From the NCBI GenBank assembly GCA_040382235.1, contig JBEIFV010000105.1, forward strand, positions 1 through 20,636: a stretch of DNA of 20,636 nt. Direction: 5' to 3'. The notes below the pieces were generated by a model, which was not told the DNA's origin, did not search any database, and saw only the letters and a program-made list of their open reading frames with translations. The position numbers were made by a program, and so were the translations under genes. Positions 7,891 to 16,715 of the stretch are shown here, piece after piece. This stretch comes from JAEUOS01 sp040382235. Its GTDB lineage: Bacteria > Pseudomonadota > Gammaproteobacteria > Burkholderiales > JAEUOS01. How positions within the stretch are numbered: position 1 is the first letter of the stretch; every line of letters starts with the position of its first letter.

Positions 7891-9030
7891 TCAGGCCGCA
7901 GCCGGTTTTGCGTCGATCACGTTATAGGCGGCGATGGGCCGACTGAGGCCCTTGAGGAGGAGTTCGCCAGCCGGCTCCAGCACGACATGGTCTTCAACGC
8001 GCGTGGCAACACGTTGCGAGATCAACACTTCGGCGTGTTTCGCCTGGCTGCACAGGCGCGCCGAGGTGTTGCATACCGTGCCGATGGTGCCGTAGTCGCG
8101 CCGTCCCTCGAACCCGATCGCGCCGATGGTGGCGTAGCCCTGCGCGATGCCGATGCCGAAGCCGAGTTCGTGGCCGCGCTTGCGCCAGCCCTGGCTCAAG
8201 GTGCCGACGGTGGCGCGTACCGCCAGCCCCATGTGTACCGCCTTGAGTTCGTGCTGCTCGACCGGCAACGGGTCGTTGAAGATCACCATCACTGCGTCGC
8301 CGGCGAAATGCTCGACCGTGCCGTCGTGGGCATTGATGATCTCGCCCAAGGCGGCGTGATACTCGCGCAGCACGCCCATCACTTCCTCCGGTTCGGCCGT
8401 TTCGGTGAAGGCGGTGAAGCCGCGCAGGTCGACGAACAGCACGGTGACCTCGCGGCGTCGGGTCTTGAGCGGATCATCGATCTCGCCCGAGAGGATGAGA
8501 TCGGCGACCTTGGGCGTGAGAAAGCGCTTCAGGCGTGCCAGGCGCTCGATCTGGCCCACCTGTTCGGCCACGCGTGCCTCCAGCCCGGCGTTGAGTTCGG
8601 CCAGTTCGGCGCGCTGGGCTACGATGGTGTCGTGGTAACTCTTTACGCGCAAGAGCGACTTCACGCGCGCCATCAACTCATGGCGATTGACCGGCTTGGT
8701 GAGAAAGTCGTCGGCACCGGCTTCGATACCCTTGACGCGTTCCTCGCCGGCATCCAGCGCGGTCACCATCACCACCGGCAGCATCGCGCTTTCCGGGTCG
8801 GCGCGGATCGCCGCGCACACCTCGTAGCCGTTCATGTCCGGCATCATCACATCGAGCAATACCAGGTCGGGTTTTTCGCTGCGCACCCGCTCCAGGCCCT
8901 CGCGCCCGCCGCTGGCGGTCACCACACGGAAGCCCTTGAAGGTGAGAATATCAGCGAGCATTTTCACGTTGGCGGCGATGTCGTCAACCACCAGCAGGCA
9001 GGGCGCCTTTTGCGCCGCGGCCTCGCTCAT
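7891..9030 (-). CDS. response regulator with class III adenylate/guanylate cyclase domain
   Basis: A 379-residue two-part protein. Residues ~10-125 are a receiver domain with acidic pair D16/D17, phospho-acceptor D60 (LVLLDVMMPDMNGYE), T90 and K112. A coiled-coil linker (~130-170) leads to a class III nucleotide cyclase domain. Metal-binding aspartates are D201 (LFVDLRGFTAF) and D245 (HFAGDAVMVIFND). The transition-state pair is N321 and R325 (VCNTSARLC). The position usually held by the substrate-specifying Lys is H241, and T318 occupies the partner position, so ATP versus GTP preference is unclear. Role: phosphorylation-gated production of a cyclic nucleotide in the cytoplasm. Its ATG overlaps the stop of the upstream receiver gene (ATGA, 9030-9027), implying translational coupling in the kinase operon. 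Confidence 0.92.
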   Translation of the reverse strand: MSEAAAQKAPCLLVVDDIAANVKMLADILTFKGFRVVTASGGREGLERVRSEKPDLVLLDVMMPDMNGYEVCAAIRADPESAMLPVVMVTALDAGEERVKGIEAGADDFLTKPVNRHELMARVKSLLRVKSYHDTIVAQRAELAELNAGLEARVAEQVGQIERLARLKRFLTPKVADLILSGEIDDPLKTRRREVTVLFVDLRGFTAFTETAEPEEVMGVLREYHAALGEIINAHDGTVEHFAGDAVMVIFNDPLPVEQHELKAVHMGLAVRATVGTLSQGWRKRGHELGFGIGIAQGYATIGAIGFEGRRDYGTIGTVCNTSARLCSQAKHAEVLISQRVATRVEDHVVLEPAGELLLKGLSRPIAAYNVIDAKPAAA

Positions 9031-9413
9031 TTGGAAACCCTGCCGTGCGCCACAGCTTCGGCCACAGCGTTTACGAATTCCTTGATGTTGAGAGGCTTGG
9101 TCAGAAAACCATCGAAGCCGGCCGCCATCATTTTCGTGGTTTCTTCCGGCATCGCCGAAGCGGTGACGGCGATGATCGGCACCTGGGCGGTGGCGGGGTT
9201 GCCGCGAATCTGCCGGAACGCCTCGATACCGTCGATGCCCGGCAACTGGTAGTCCATCAGGATCAGCGCCGGTACCTCGGCGGCGGCCATGGTTACCCCT
9301 TGCTCACCGGTGACGGCCTCGGCTACGCGGTAGCCCTTGAAGCCCAGCAGGTCGCGCGCCAGTTTCATGTTCTTTTCATTGTCTTCAATCACGAGAATGA
9401 GTTCGCCTGCCAT
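9027..9413 (-). CDS. single-domain response regulator (CheY-like receiver)
   Basis: A 128-residue stand-alone receiver domain. It has the acidic pocket E10/D11, phospho-acceptor D54 (ALILMDYQLPGIDG), T84 and K106 (DGFLTKPLNI), with no output domain. It starts 1 nt after the stop codon of the histidine kinase gene, with GGGAG of the kinase tail acting as ribosome binding site. It ends by overlapping the start of the receiver-cyclase gene. Such lone receivers commonly act as phosphate shuttles or sinks, or act by protein-protein contact. Here it probably shares the upstream kinase as phosphate donor with the cyclase receiver. That partnership is inferred from gene order alone. Confidence 0.93.
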   Translation of the reverse strand: MAGELILVIEDNEKNMKLARDLLGFKGYRVAEAVTGEQGVTMAAAEVPALILMDYQLPGIDGIEAFRQIRGNPATAQVPIIAVTASAMPEETTKMMAAGFDGFLTKPLNIKEFVNAVAEAVAHGRVSK

Positions 9414-9414
9414 G

Positions 9415-12309
9415 TCATGCTCCCTGTAACGCTGGGGTGGTGATTAAGGGTAAGGTGAAAAAGAAGGTCGATCCGCGGCCCGCCTCGCTTGTAAGCCATA
9501 TGCGCCCGCCGTGCAGTTCGACGAAGCTCTTCGCCAGCGCCAGGCCCAGGCCCGTGCCTTCACCCTTCTTGGTGACGTCGTTGCCGACCTGCTTGAATTC
9601 CTCGAATACGGCCGCCTGGTCTTCCGGCGCGATGCCGACGCCGGTATCGATGACCGCGATCTCGGCTAATTCACCGTCGCGCCGCACGCACACCGTGACG
9701 CTGCCACCCTCGGGGGTGAACTTGACCGCATTCGACAGCAGGTTGAGCAGCACCTGCTTGACCTTGCGCTCGTCGCCCGTCAAGTCGTTCAACTCGGGGT
9801 CGACTTGCGCGGAAAGCCTGAGGCCGTGGCGCGAGGCGCGCTCACGCACCAGTGTGAGCGCATTGTCGATGGTGGCCGGCAGGTTGAATTCCGAAACATT
9901 GAGTTCCATGCGCCCGGCTTCCACCTTGGCCAGGTCGAGGATGTCGTTGATCAATGACAGCAGGTGCCTGCCGGAGGAATGGATGTCCTTCACGTACTCG
10001 GCCTGCTTTTCGTTGAGCTCGCCGAACATCTGTTCGTCGAGCATTTCCGAAAAGCCAATGATCGCGTTGAGCGGCGTGCGCAGTTCGTGGCTCATGTTGG
10101 CCAGGAACTCCGACTTGTGCTTGTTGGCCATTTCCAGCTGGCTGCTCTTTTGCTGAATTTCCTCGAACAGGCGGGTGTTGGCGATCGCGATTGCGGCCTG
10201 GTCGGCGAAGGTGCGTAGCAGTGCCACTTCGGTTTCGGAAAATCCGCCTGCCTCCATGCGGCGCAAGGTGATGACGCCCAGTGGCGTGCCCTCGCGCAGC
10301 AAGGGCACGCACAAGAGCGAGCGATGGCCATGCTTGCGATGCAGGTCGAGCGAAATCGGATATTCGGATTGGTCGATTTGCCTTAAGTCCCGGATATGGA
10401 TGACTTCGCGGTCGATCACCGCGCGCGCCGGCGCCGAGCCGCGCACCAGCGGCAAGGTCGCGCCGATCGGCGTGCCGCCGATGTCGCCAAAATACGCGGC
10501 GGTGCGCAACTGCTCGCCGTCGACCACGAACACGTGGGCATCGCGTGCGTTGCAGATGTGCGCGGCGCGATCGACCACCACGTCGAGAATGGGCTTGTAG
10601 TCGGTGACCGAACCGCTGATGGCGCGCAGGATGTCGGAGATCGCGGTTTGCCGTTCGAGCGCCTCCTTGGTCTCGTTGAACAGGCGCGCGTTCTCGATTG
10701 CGATCACGGCCTGGTCGGCGAAGGTCTTGATCAGCGCCAGTTGTTTTTCGGTCAAATCGTCGTTGGTGTGGTTACTGGCTATGGCCATGGCGCCGATCGC
10801 CAGGCCTTCGCGCATCAGCGGCACTGCGGTGACTTCGCGATAACCGAGGGCGCGCCCGGCCTTAGCGCTTCCTGCCGGGGCGTCCGCCGCATGGGTGTCC
10901 TCGACACGAACGACCTGACCATCCAGTATCGCGCGCCCGGTCGCACTGTCGCGGTCGAGCGGAATCGGATACATGCGCCGTACAGCCGCCTCGTCTATAA
11001 GCCCATCGGCCGCCCCCGATACTGCCTTCAAGTCAAGTTGGTCGCCGACCACGAGTTCCAGGCCGAATCGCTTGTGCGGAAAGAGACGTTCCGCGCTTTG
11101 CACGATGGCGTCGAACACCGGCTGATCGGTGGACGGAGAACTGCTGATCACCCGTAGGATGTCGCTGGTGGCAGTCTGTTGTCCCAGGGTTTCGCTCAGT
11201 TCGCGGGTGCGGTCATCGACCTTGCGCTCCAGACCCGCATAGGATTCCTTGAGATCGGCGGCCATGGTGTTGAACTGATCGGCCAGGGCTTCGAGTTCGT
11301 CGCCAGTACGCACCACTATCTTCTGGTCGAGGTTGCCGGCACCGATCTGCGCCGCGCCGGCCTGCAACGCGCGGATCGGCTGCACCATGCGCCGCGCCAG
11401 GAACACGCTGGCAAGCACCGCGATCAACAGGGCGGCGAACAGCACGATCAAGGTGCGGTACAGGGTTTCCAGCAGGGGCTCAAGCGCCTCCGCACGCGGC
11501 ACCTCGACCATCACCAGCCAGTCAAGGGCGGGGATGCGCGCGAATGCGACCAGCACCGGCTTGCCGTCACGGTTGAAGGCCTCGATGTGCCGCACCTGGG
11601 TTTCCGGGCCCGCTGCGCGCGCCGCCAGTATCTGCGCTTGCTTGGTCCATTCGAGCTTTTGCAGCACCAGGCTGATGTCCGGGTGCGCCACCAGATGGCC
11701 TTCGGCATCGATCACGTAGGCAATGCCGGTACGGCCCACGCGCAATTGCGAGACCACGTCCCACACGAACTTGAGGTTGACCTCGATGGCGGTGGTGCCG
11801 CCATCGCGCCCGCCGGCCGGGCGGGCGATCGCCATATAGGGTTCGGTGTCCTTGCGGAAGGTGACCGGGCCGAACCAGGTGGCACCATCCCTGGTGCCGA
11901 CCACCCGCGGGTCGCTGAGCAGGTTGGTGTTGGCCGCCATCGCGTCCATCGCCAGCCGCGAAACGCGTACCTGCTCGTTGCCGGCGCGGTCGATCCAGCT
12001 GGCTTCGGTGATCTGCGGCGCCTGGCGCAGCAGCTTGAGAAACTCGATGCGCCGCTGGTCCGTCACGTCGCTGCCTTCGACCACCCGTGGCAGCGCGGTC
12101 CAGCCGATTTCGTGCTCGATCTCGCGAATGTATTGCGAGATGCGGTAGCCGGCGGCGTCGGCCTTCTCGCGCTGCAGGGCGAACAGCGATTCGCGGCTCT
12201 GGTTCCAGGCGAAGTACAGGCTGATCGCCCCGCTGGCGACGAGCGCACCGCCGACTAACACCACGATCAGCGCGGCATACTTTACAAACAGGCGCAGGCG
12301 CAGGGTCAT
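9415..12309 (-). CDS. membrane histidine kinase: Cache-HAMP-GAF-GAF-HisKA-HATPase
   Basis: A 964-residue sensor kinase in the inner membrane. TM1 spans about 10-33. Residues 34-285 form a periplasmic double-Cache-type ligand domain (GIAYVIDAEGHLVAHPD near 195-211). TM2 spans about 286-305, followed by HAMP (306-358) and coiled coil. Two GAF domains follow (about 398-545 and 575-720); each is followed by FADQA(V/A)IAI(E/A)N(A/T)RLF, showing internal duplication. The HisKA box FLANMSHELRTPLNAIIGF carries phospho-acceptor H741. The ATPase domain has N860 (NLLSNAVKFT), DTGVGI, and GEGTGLGLAL. All catalytic boxes are intact. The protein lacks a receiver of its own, which fits the two receiver genes immediately downstream (1-nt gap, then ATGA overlap). 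The ligand cannot be read from sequence. The ATG at 12309 has a moderate AAAGGG just upstream. Confidence 0.94.
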   Translation of the reverse strand: MTLRLRLFVKYAALIVVLVGGALVASGAISLYFAWNQSRESLFALQREKADAAGYRISQYIREIEHEIGWTALPRVVEGSDVTDQRRIEFLKLLRQAPQITEASWIDRAGNEQVRVSRLAMDAMAANTNLLSDPRVVGTRDGATWFGPVTFRKDTEPYMAIARPAGGRDGGTTAIEVNLKFVWDVVSQLRVGRTGIAYVIDAEGHLVAHPDISLVLQKLEWTKQAQILAARAAGPETQVRHIEAFNRDGKPVLVAFARIPALDWLVMVEVPRAEALEPLLETLYRTLIVLFAALLIAVLASVFLARRMVQPIRALQAGAAQIGAGNLDQKIVVRTGDELEALADQFNTMAADLKESYAGLERKVDDRTRELSETLGQQTATSDILRVISSSPSTDQPVFDAIVQSAERLFPHKRFGLELVVGDQLDLKAVSGAADGLIDEAAVRRMYPIPLDRDSATGRAILDGQVVRVEDTHAADAPAGSAKAGRALGYREVTAVPLMREGLAIGAMAIASNHTNDDLTEKQLALIKTFADQAVIAIENARLFNETKEALERQTAISDILRAISGSVTDYKPILDVVVDRAAHICNARDAHVFVVDGEQLRTAAYFGDIGGTPIGATLPLVRGSAPARAVIDREVIHIRDLRQIDQSEYPISLDLHRKHGHRSLLCVPLLREGTPLGVITLRRMEAGGFSETEVALLRTFADQAAIAIANTRLFEEIQQKSSQLEMANKHKSEFLANMSHELRTPLNAIIGFSEMLDEQMFGELNEKQAEYVKDIHSSGRHLLSLINDILDLAKVEAGRMELNVSEFNLPATIDNALTLVRERASRHGLRLSAQVDPELNDLTGDERKVKQVLLNLLSNAVKFTPEGGSVTVCVRRDGELAEIAVIDTGVGIAPEDQAAVFEEFKQVGNDVTKKGEGTGLGLALAKSFVELHGGRIWLTSEAGRGSTFFFTLPLITTPALQGA

Positions 12310-12508
12310 GCCCTTTCTTGAGTGCTTCGAATCCTCTAACGGAAAGCGCGATCAGCCGAGGGTACTGCAGGCGGATTGTACTGGCCTTGCGGACGCAAGC
12401 AAAAGTCAAGTCGCACCCTTGGTTTGCGCGCCACAGCAAATGATCTCCATATGGATTTGCATCGCCGCCTTGGGTATATTCCAGCGTCCATATTCACACC
12501 AACCGAAG

Positions 12509-12515
12509 AAGGAGG
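12509..12515 (+). promoter_or_regulatory. ribosome binding site of metY
   Basis: AAGGAGG lies 5 nt before the ATG at 12521. It fixes this start over an open frame extending 5' to about 12308, whose translation shows no conserved sequence. A candidate -10 (TATATT, 12475-12480) lies upstream, without a clear -35. The rest of the 12310-12508 gap between the divergent kinase and metY genes shows nothing further that I can name. Confidence 0.8.
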
Positions 12516-12520
12516 CGCAC

Positions 12521-13792
12521 ATGAAATTCGAGACCATCGCCGTGCACGGCGGCTATTCGCCAGAGCCCACCACCCGCGCGGTAGCGGTGCCGATCTACCA
12601 GACCGTGGCTTACGCGTTCGACGACACGCAACATGGCGCCGACCTGTTCGACCTGAAGGTCGCCGGCAACATCTACACCCGCATCATGAACCCGACCCAG
12701 GATGTGCTCGAAAAGCGGGTTGCCGAGCTTGAAGGTGGCATTGCCGGGCTGGCACTGGCCTCGGGCCAGGCGGCGGTGACCTATTCGATCCAGACCATCA
12801 GTGAAGCCGGCGACAACATCGTCGCTTCCACCGCGCTCTATGGCGGCACCTACAACCTGCTGGCGCACACCCTGCCGCAGATGGGCATCACCACCCGTTT
12901 CGCCGACCACCGCGACCCGGAATCGTTTGGCCGCCTGATCGATGACCGTACCAAGGCGGTGTTCTGCGAATCGATAGGCAATCCGCTGGGCAACATCACC
13001 GATTTCGCCGCCATCGCGGCGGTCGCGCACCGGCATGGCGTGCCCCTGATCATCGACAACACTGTGCCCTCGCCCTACCTGTGCCGGCCGATCGAGCATG
13101 GCGCCGATATCGTGGTGCATTCGCTGACCAAGTACCTGGGCGGGCACGGCAATTCGATCGGCGGCATGATCGTCGATTCCGGCAAGTTCCCGTGGGCCGA
13201 GCATGCCCCCAGGTTTCGTCGCCTCAACGAACCCGATGTTTCATACCACGGCGTGGTCTACACCCAGGCGCTGGGGCCGGCGGCCTACATCGGCCGTGCA
13301 CGGGTGGTGCCCTTGCGCAACATGGGCGCCTGCATCAGCCCCTTCAATGCCTTCATGATCATGCAGGGCATCGAAACGGTGGCGCTTCGCATGGACCGCA
13401 TTTGCGCCAACACACTGGCGCTGGCGAAGCATCTGAAGGGCCATGCCAAGGTTGGCTGGGTCAACTATGCCGGGCTGGAAGACCACCGCGACCATGCGTT
13501 GGTGAAGAAATACATGGGCGGCCGCGCCTCCGGCATCCTGACTTTCGGTGTCAATGGAGGCCGCGCTGGTGGGGCGAAGTTCCAGGACGCGCTGAAGCTG
13601 GTGACCCGGCTGGTCAATATCGGCGATTGCAAGTCGCTCGCCTGCCATCCGGCTTCCACCACCCATCGGCAACTCGGGCCTGACGAGTTGGCCAAGGCCG
13701 GGGTATCGGAGGACATGGTGCGCCTGTCGATCGGCATCGAGCACATCGACGATCTGGTGGCGGACATCGATCAGGCGCTGGCGGCGACCTGA
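12521..13792 (+). CDS. metY: O-acetylhomoserine sulfhydrylase / aminocarboxypropyltransferase (Cys/Met PLP enzyme)
   Basis: A 423-residue PLP-dependent enzyme of the Cys/Met metabolism family. It begins MKFETIAVHGGYSPEPTTRA, as in O-acetylhomoserine sulfhydrylases. It carries the PLP phosphate-binding and substrate segments SGQAAVTYSIQTISEAGDNI and SLYGGTYNL-like ALYGGTYNLL, the cofactor Asp in PLIIDNTVPSPYLCRPIEHG, and the Schiff-base K204 in VVHSLTKYLGGHGNSIGG. It ends with the SLACHPASTTH substrate loop and an SIGIEHIDDLVADI tail. The reaction is O-acetylhomoserine plus sulfide (or methanethiol) giving homocysteine (or methionine) and acetate, in the cytoplasm. The length is typical of the MetY branch rather than the shorter MetB/MetC branch. 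It has its own promoter region divergent from the kinase operon, and a strong hairpin follows the stop codon. Confidence 0.92.
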   Translation: MKFETIAVHGGYSPEPTTRAVAVPIYQTVAYAFDDTQHGADLFDLKVAGNIYTRIMNPTQDVLEKRVAELEGGIAGLALASGQAAVTYSIQTISEAGDNIVASTALYGGTYNLLAHTLPQMGITTRFADHRDPESFGRLIDDRTKAVFCESIGNPLGNITDFAAIAAVAHRHGVPLIIDNTVPSPYLCRPIEHGADIVVHSLTKYLGGHGNSIGGMIVDSGKFPWAEHAPRFRRLNEPDVSYHGVVYTQALGPAAYIGRARVVPLRNMGACISPFNAFMIMQGIETVALRMDRICANTLALAKHLKGHAKVGWVNYAGLEDHRDHALVKKYMGGRASGILTFGVNGGRAGGAKFQDALKLVTRLVNIGDCKSLACHPASTTHRQLGPDELAKAGVSEDMVRLSIGIEHIDDLVADIDQALAAT

Positions 13793-13802
13793 GTGGCAGC
13801 GG

Positions 13803-13836
13803 CGGTGCGTCCATGGTGTTGCTCCATGGCGCACCG
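13803..13836. terminator. terminator-like hairpin between convergent metY and the ABC-binding-protein gene
   Basis: A 13-bp stem (13803-13809 with 13830-13836, one bulged T, then CCATGG at 13811-13816 with CCATGG at 13824-13829) and a 7-nt loop start 11 nt after the metY stop. There is no clear U-run on either side. It is probably a stop or 3'-end stabiliser, possibly acting in both directions. Confidence 0.6.
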
Positions 13837-13899
13837 CACGTGCGTGTTACTCGCCTGAACGCGCGGAGGGATCGGGCGCGGCGTGGGATTGCGCCAGGC

Positions 13900-14880
13900 T
13901 TATTCGACGATGCGGTGGGCTCGCAGCAGGACCGCATCCGGAAACGTCCAGCCGTGGCGCTTTGCGACACCGCGGTTCACCACAAACTGGTATTCGGACA
14001 TTTCCTCGATTGGCAAATCGGCGGGCTTGGTGCCCTTGAGTATGCGGTCCACATAGCGGCTGGCAGTCAGGCGCCCGACCTTGGCGAGATCGTAGCTGTA
14101 GGTAAACAGTGCCCCGGCATCGACCATGTCCTGGCGGCTGCCGACCATTGCCATTGCGCGCGCCGTGGCCAATGCCAGCACTGGTTTCTGGTAGCGGTGG
14201 CGGATCGAGGTGGAAGTGATCAGCACGGCTTCGGCAGTACCGGGCGTGAGTGTTTCGAACACCATGTTCAGGGTCGGCAAGTCGTGCGCGTCGCGCTCGA
14301 CCAGCGTGATGCCGAGGATCCCCGCCGCCTTTCGTGCATCGCTGCGCAAGCTCAGCGAAGCGGGATCGCGCGAGTCGAACAGAAGCAGCACACGCTTTAG
14401 CCTGGGCGCGATGTCGCGCAGCATTTCGAGTTCCTTGGCCGGCAACTCGGCACGCCCGGCAAAGCCGGTCATGTTCCCGCCGGGTCGCGCCAGGCTCTTG
14501 CCGAACCCCGACGCGATCGGGTCGGCAGCATGCACCATCACGACAGGCAAGGTGGCGGTGGCCATGCGGGCGGCGCTGCACGCCTCCTGATCGAAGGCGA
14601 CAATCAGATCGACCCGCTCGCGCACAAAGGCGCGTGCCGCCTCCAGTGCGGCAATCTCGTCGGCGACGTTGCGAAAATCGTAGCGTATGTTGCGCCCTTC
14701 TTCATAGCCCAAGGCGCGCATGCTTGCGCGCATTGGCTCGTAGGAGGGCGGCATGTGGTCATCGCCCACGTGGATCAGGCCGATGCGCGGGACCCGGGGC
14801 GGTGTTTGCGCGCTGGTCGGTTGCCACATGGCCAGGGGTAGCACACTCGCGCCGAGCAGCAGGCGTCGCTTTTCGAGCAT
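13900..14880 (-). CDS. ABC transporter substrate-binding protein (ABC_sub_bind family)
   Basis: A 326-residue periplasmic binding protein of the ABC_sub_bind (PF04392-like) type. The N-terminus KRRLLLGASVLPLAMW is an export signal with a twin-Arg flavour; cleavage is probably near residues 24-26 (TSAQ). Family features are PRIGLIHVGD at the mature N-terminus, a LGYEEGRNIRYDFRN segment, DLIVAFDQEA, PVVMVHAADPIASGF(G)KSLARPGGNMTGF (two adjoining motifs), VGSRQDMVDAGALFTYSYDL, and YVDRILKGTKPADLPIE near the end. The ligand is not known; members often appear as solitary genes in betaproteobacteria. No permease or ATPase gene adjoins it here. The start ATG at 14880 is supported by GGAGG 6 nt upstream. 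It converges with metY and diverges from mgtE. Confidence 0.9.
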   Translation of the reverse strand: MLEKRRLLLGASVLPLAMWQPTSAQTPPRVPRIGLIHVGDDHMPPSYEPMRASMRALGYEEGRNIRYDFRNVADEIAALEAARAFVRERVDLIVAFDQEACSAARMATATLPVVMVHAADPIASGFGKSLARPGGNMTGFAGRAELPAKELEMLRDIAPRLKRVLLLFDSRDPASLSLRSDARKAAGILGITLVERDAHDLPTLNMVFETLTPGTAEAVLITSTSIRHRYQKPVLALATARAMAMVGSRQDMVDAGALFTYSYDLAKVGRLTASRYVDRILKGTKPADLPIEEMSEYQFVVNRGVAKRHGWTFPDAVLLRAHRIVE

Positions 14881-15070
14881 GTTGCACCTCCAGAGAATTG
14901 GCCACCTGTCTACTCGCGCGGACCAGTGTATGCGCCTGTCTTCGTTTTGAAGATTGTTGCGGGCTGGGCCTGCTTTTCATGAGACCGGCAGATCCTGATG
15001 GTGGCGGTGCGGTCGAACCAAGCACGGTTCACCGGCTCAGATTTGAATGGCCTTTCAAGCGGTTGACGCC

Positions 15071-15076
15071 TAAAAT
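15071..15076 (+). promoter_or_regulatory. candidate -10 box for mgtE
   Basis: TAAAAT lies 25 nt before the ATG at 15101. No good -35 is seen at 16-18 nt spacing. This is the only promoter-like motif I find in the 220-bp divergent region 14881-15100. Confidence 0.35.
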
Positions 15077-15100
15077 CGCGGCTCTGCGAGACGCCCCGCC

Positions 15101-16675
15101 ATGAACCATCGACGCCCGCCCAATCTAGATCACCCGACAGCGGGCGAGAGAGGCGTCGATGAAGCTGGGCATGGGGCTGGCGCCACATCGCCGGACGGCC
15201 GACAGGAGCCTGCGCATAGTCCGGCGACGCAAGTTGGGCGCACCGAGCCGATGGAGCCCGATCAGGCGCAGGAAGCGCTGATCGAGATCCAGGAGTTGCT
15301 GCGCCGCGCGCGCCTGGTCGAGGCCGTGGTGCACAACCAGGTGATGGACAAGCACGAGCTGGTCGAAAACCTGGTGTATCGGCAAAACACGGCCAAGCTC
15401 GGGGCGCGCCTGGAACAGCTGCATCCGGCCGACATCGCCTACATCCTGGAGGCCCTGCCGCGCGACGACCGTATCGCGGTCTGGGATCTGATCAAGTCGG
15501 CCGAGCGCGACGGCGAGATTCTGGTCGAAGTCTCGGATGCGGTGCGCGAGACCCTGATCGAGAACATGGACACCGCCGCGCTGGTGGCGGCCGCCGAAAC
15601 TCTCGACACCGACGAACTGGCGGACATCGCCGACGACCTGCCGGCCGAAGTGATCCGGGAGGTGCGCGAGGGCCTCACGCAGGAAGAGCGCGAACAGTTG
15701 CGCGCGGCCATGTCCTATCCGGATGATGCGGTGGGCGCGCTGATGGATTTCGAGATGGTCACCGTGCGCGAGGATGTCACCCTGGAGGTGGTGCTGCGCT
15801 ACCTGCGCAGGCTTGACGAGTTGCCGGATCACACCGACCAGGTGTTCGTGGTCGATCGCGACGAGGTGCTCAAGGGCGTGCTGCCGATCAATCGCCTCCT
15901 TGTGACCGATGCCGACGCCTTGGTGGGTGCGGTGATGACCACCGAGATGCTGTCGCTCAATCCCTGGGATGAGGCGTCGGAGGCGGCGCAGGCTTTCGAG
16001 CGTTATGACCTGGTGTCCGCACCGGTGGTCGATGCCGACAACCGGCTGGTCGGCCGCGTCACAGTCAACGAGGTGGTGGATTACATCCGCGACGCGCAGG
16101 AAGAAGAGGTGCTGTCCAAGGCCGGTTTGCGCGAGGAAGAGGACATCTTCGCGCCGATTTCGAAGTCGGTGAAAAACCGTGCGCCCTGGCTGATGTTGAA
16201 CCTCTGCACCGCGGGCGTGGCCAGCTATGTGGCCTCGCGCTTCGAGGGCACGGTGAGCCAGATCGTGATGCTGGCGTTCCTGATGTCGATCGTCGCCGGC
16301 ATCGGCGGCAATTCCGGCAACCAGACCATGACCCTGATCATCCGCGCGCTCGCGCTGGGGCAGATCACGCGTGCCAACATGTGGCGCCTGGTCAGCAAGG
16401 AAATCTCGACGGCGATGATCATCGGGGTGGCCGGAGGGCTGGCCGCCGGTGCCTTCGCCTGGGCAATCTCCAAGCTGCCCGGCTTGGGGCTGGTGATGAT
16501 GGCGGCGATCCTGCTCAACCTGCTGGTGGGCACCGCCGTCGGCATGCTGGTGCCGATGCTGCGCTATCGCATGGGCCGCGATCCGGCGGTCGGCAGCTCG
16601 GTGCTACTGACCTTCGCCACCGACACGCTGGGTTTCCTGATTTTCCTGGGGCCGGCCAGCCTGTTCCTGCTGTAG
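15101..16675 (+). CDS. mgtE: MgtE-family magnesium transporter
   Basis: A 524-residue Mg2+ channel/transporter of the inner membrane. After a ~50-residue disordered leader, the MgtE N-domain (LHPADIAYILEALPRDDRIA, then a helical repeat array) is followed by a CBS pair (about 205-340; AVMTTEMLSLNPWDEASEAA and VSAPVVDADNRLVGRVTVNE). A connecting helix and five membrane segments (about 355-524) complete it. The pore signature GIGGNSGNQTMTLIIRALAL and the terminal VLLTFATDTLGFLIF, with the Mg2+-site Asp D508, are intact. The N and CBS domains sense cytoplasmic Mg2+ and gate the pore. The start is uncertain: ATG 15101 sits just after a candidate promoter, while ATG 15251 (M51) would give a length closer to the usual ~450-480 residues. 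Neither has a strong ribosome binding site. Confidence 0.93.
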   Translation: MNHRRPPNLDHPTAGERGVDEAGHGAGATSPDGRQEPAHSPATQVGRTEPMEPDQAQEALIEIQELLRRARLVEAVVHNQVMDKHELVENLVYRQNTAKLGARLEQLHPADIAYILEALPRDDRIAVWDLIKSAERDGEILVEVSDAVRETLIENMDTAALVAAAETLDTDELADIADDLPAEVIREVREGLTQEEREQLRAAMSYPDDAVGALMDFEMVTVREDVTLEVVLRYLRRLDELPDHTDQVFVVDRDEVLKGVLPINRLLVTDADALVGAVMTTEMLSLNPWDEASEAAQAFERYDLVSAPVVDADNRLVGRVTVNEVVDYIRDAQEEEVLSKAGLREEEDIFAPISKSVKNRAPWLMLNLCTAGVASYVASRFEGTVSQIVMLAFLMSIVAGIGGNSGNQTMTLIIRALALGQITRANMWRLVSKEISTAMIIGVAGGLAAGAFAWAISKLPGLGLVMMAAILLNLLVGTAVGMLVPMLRYRMGRDPAVGSSVLLTFATDTLGFLIFLGPASLFLL

Positions 16676-16715
16676 CCCGGCCAAGGCGCGCGGATTTTTC
16701 CAGGCTTTTGAAAAG

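Noticed and set aside
7729..9252. 507-codon plus-strand open frame opposite the cyclase and receiver genes
   Set aside because: Lacks any recognisable motif and starts inside the palindromic repeat; both genes on the minus strand have complete catalytic motifs and coupled starts.
11179..12258. 359-codon plus-strand open frame opposite the kinase N-terminus
   Set aside because: Composition is typical of an antisense shadow; the minus strand reads through Cache, TM and HAMP regions.
12308..12520. 71-codon N-terminal extension of metY
   Set aside because: A perfect AAGGAGG precedes ATG 12521, where family similarity starts; the extension overlaps the divergent promoter region.
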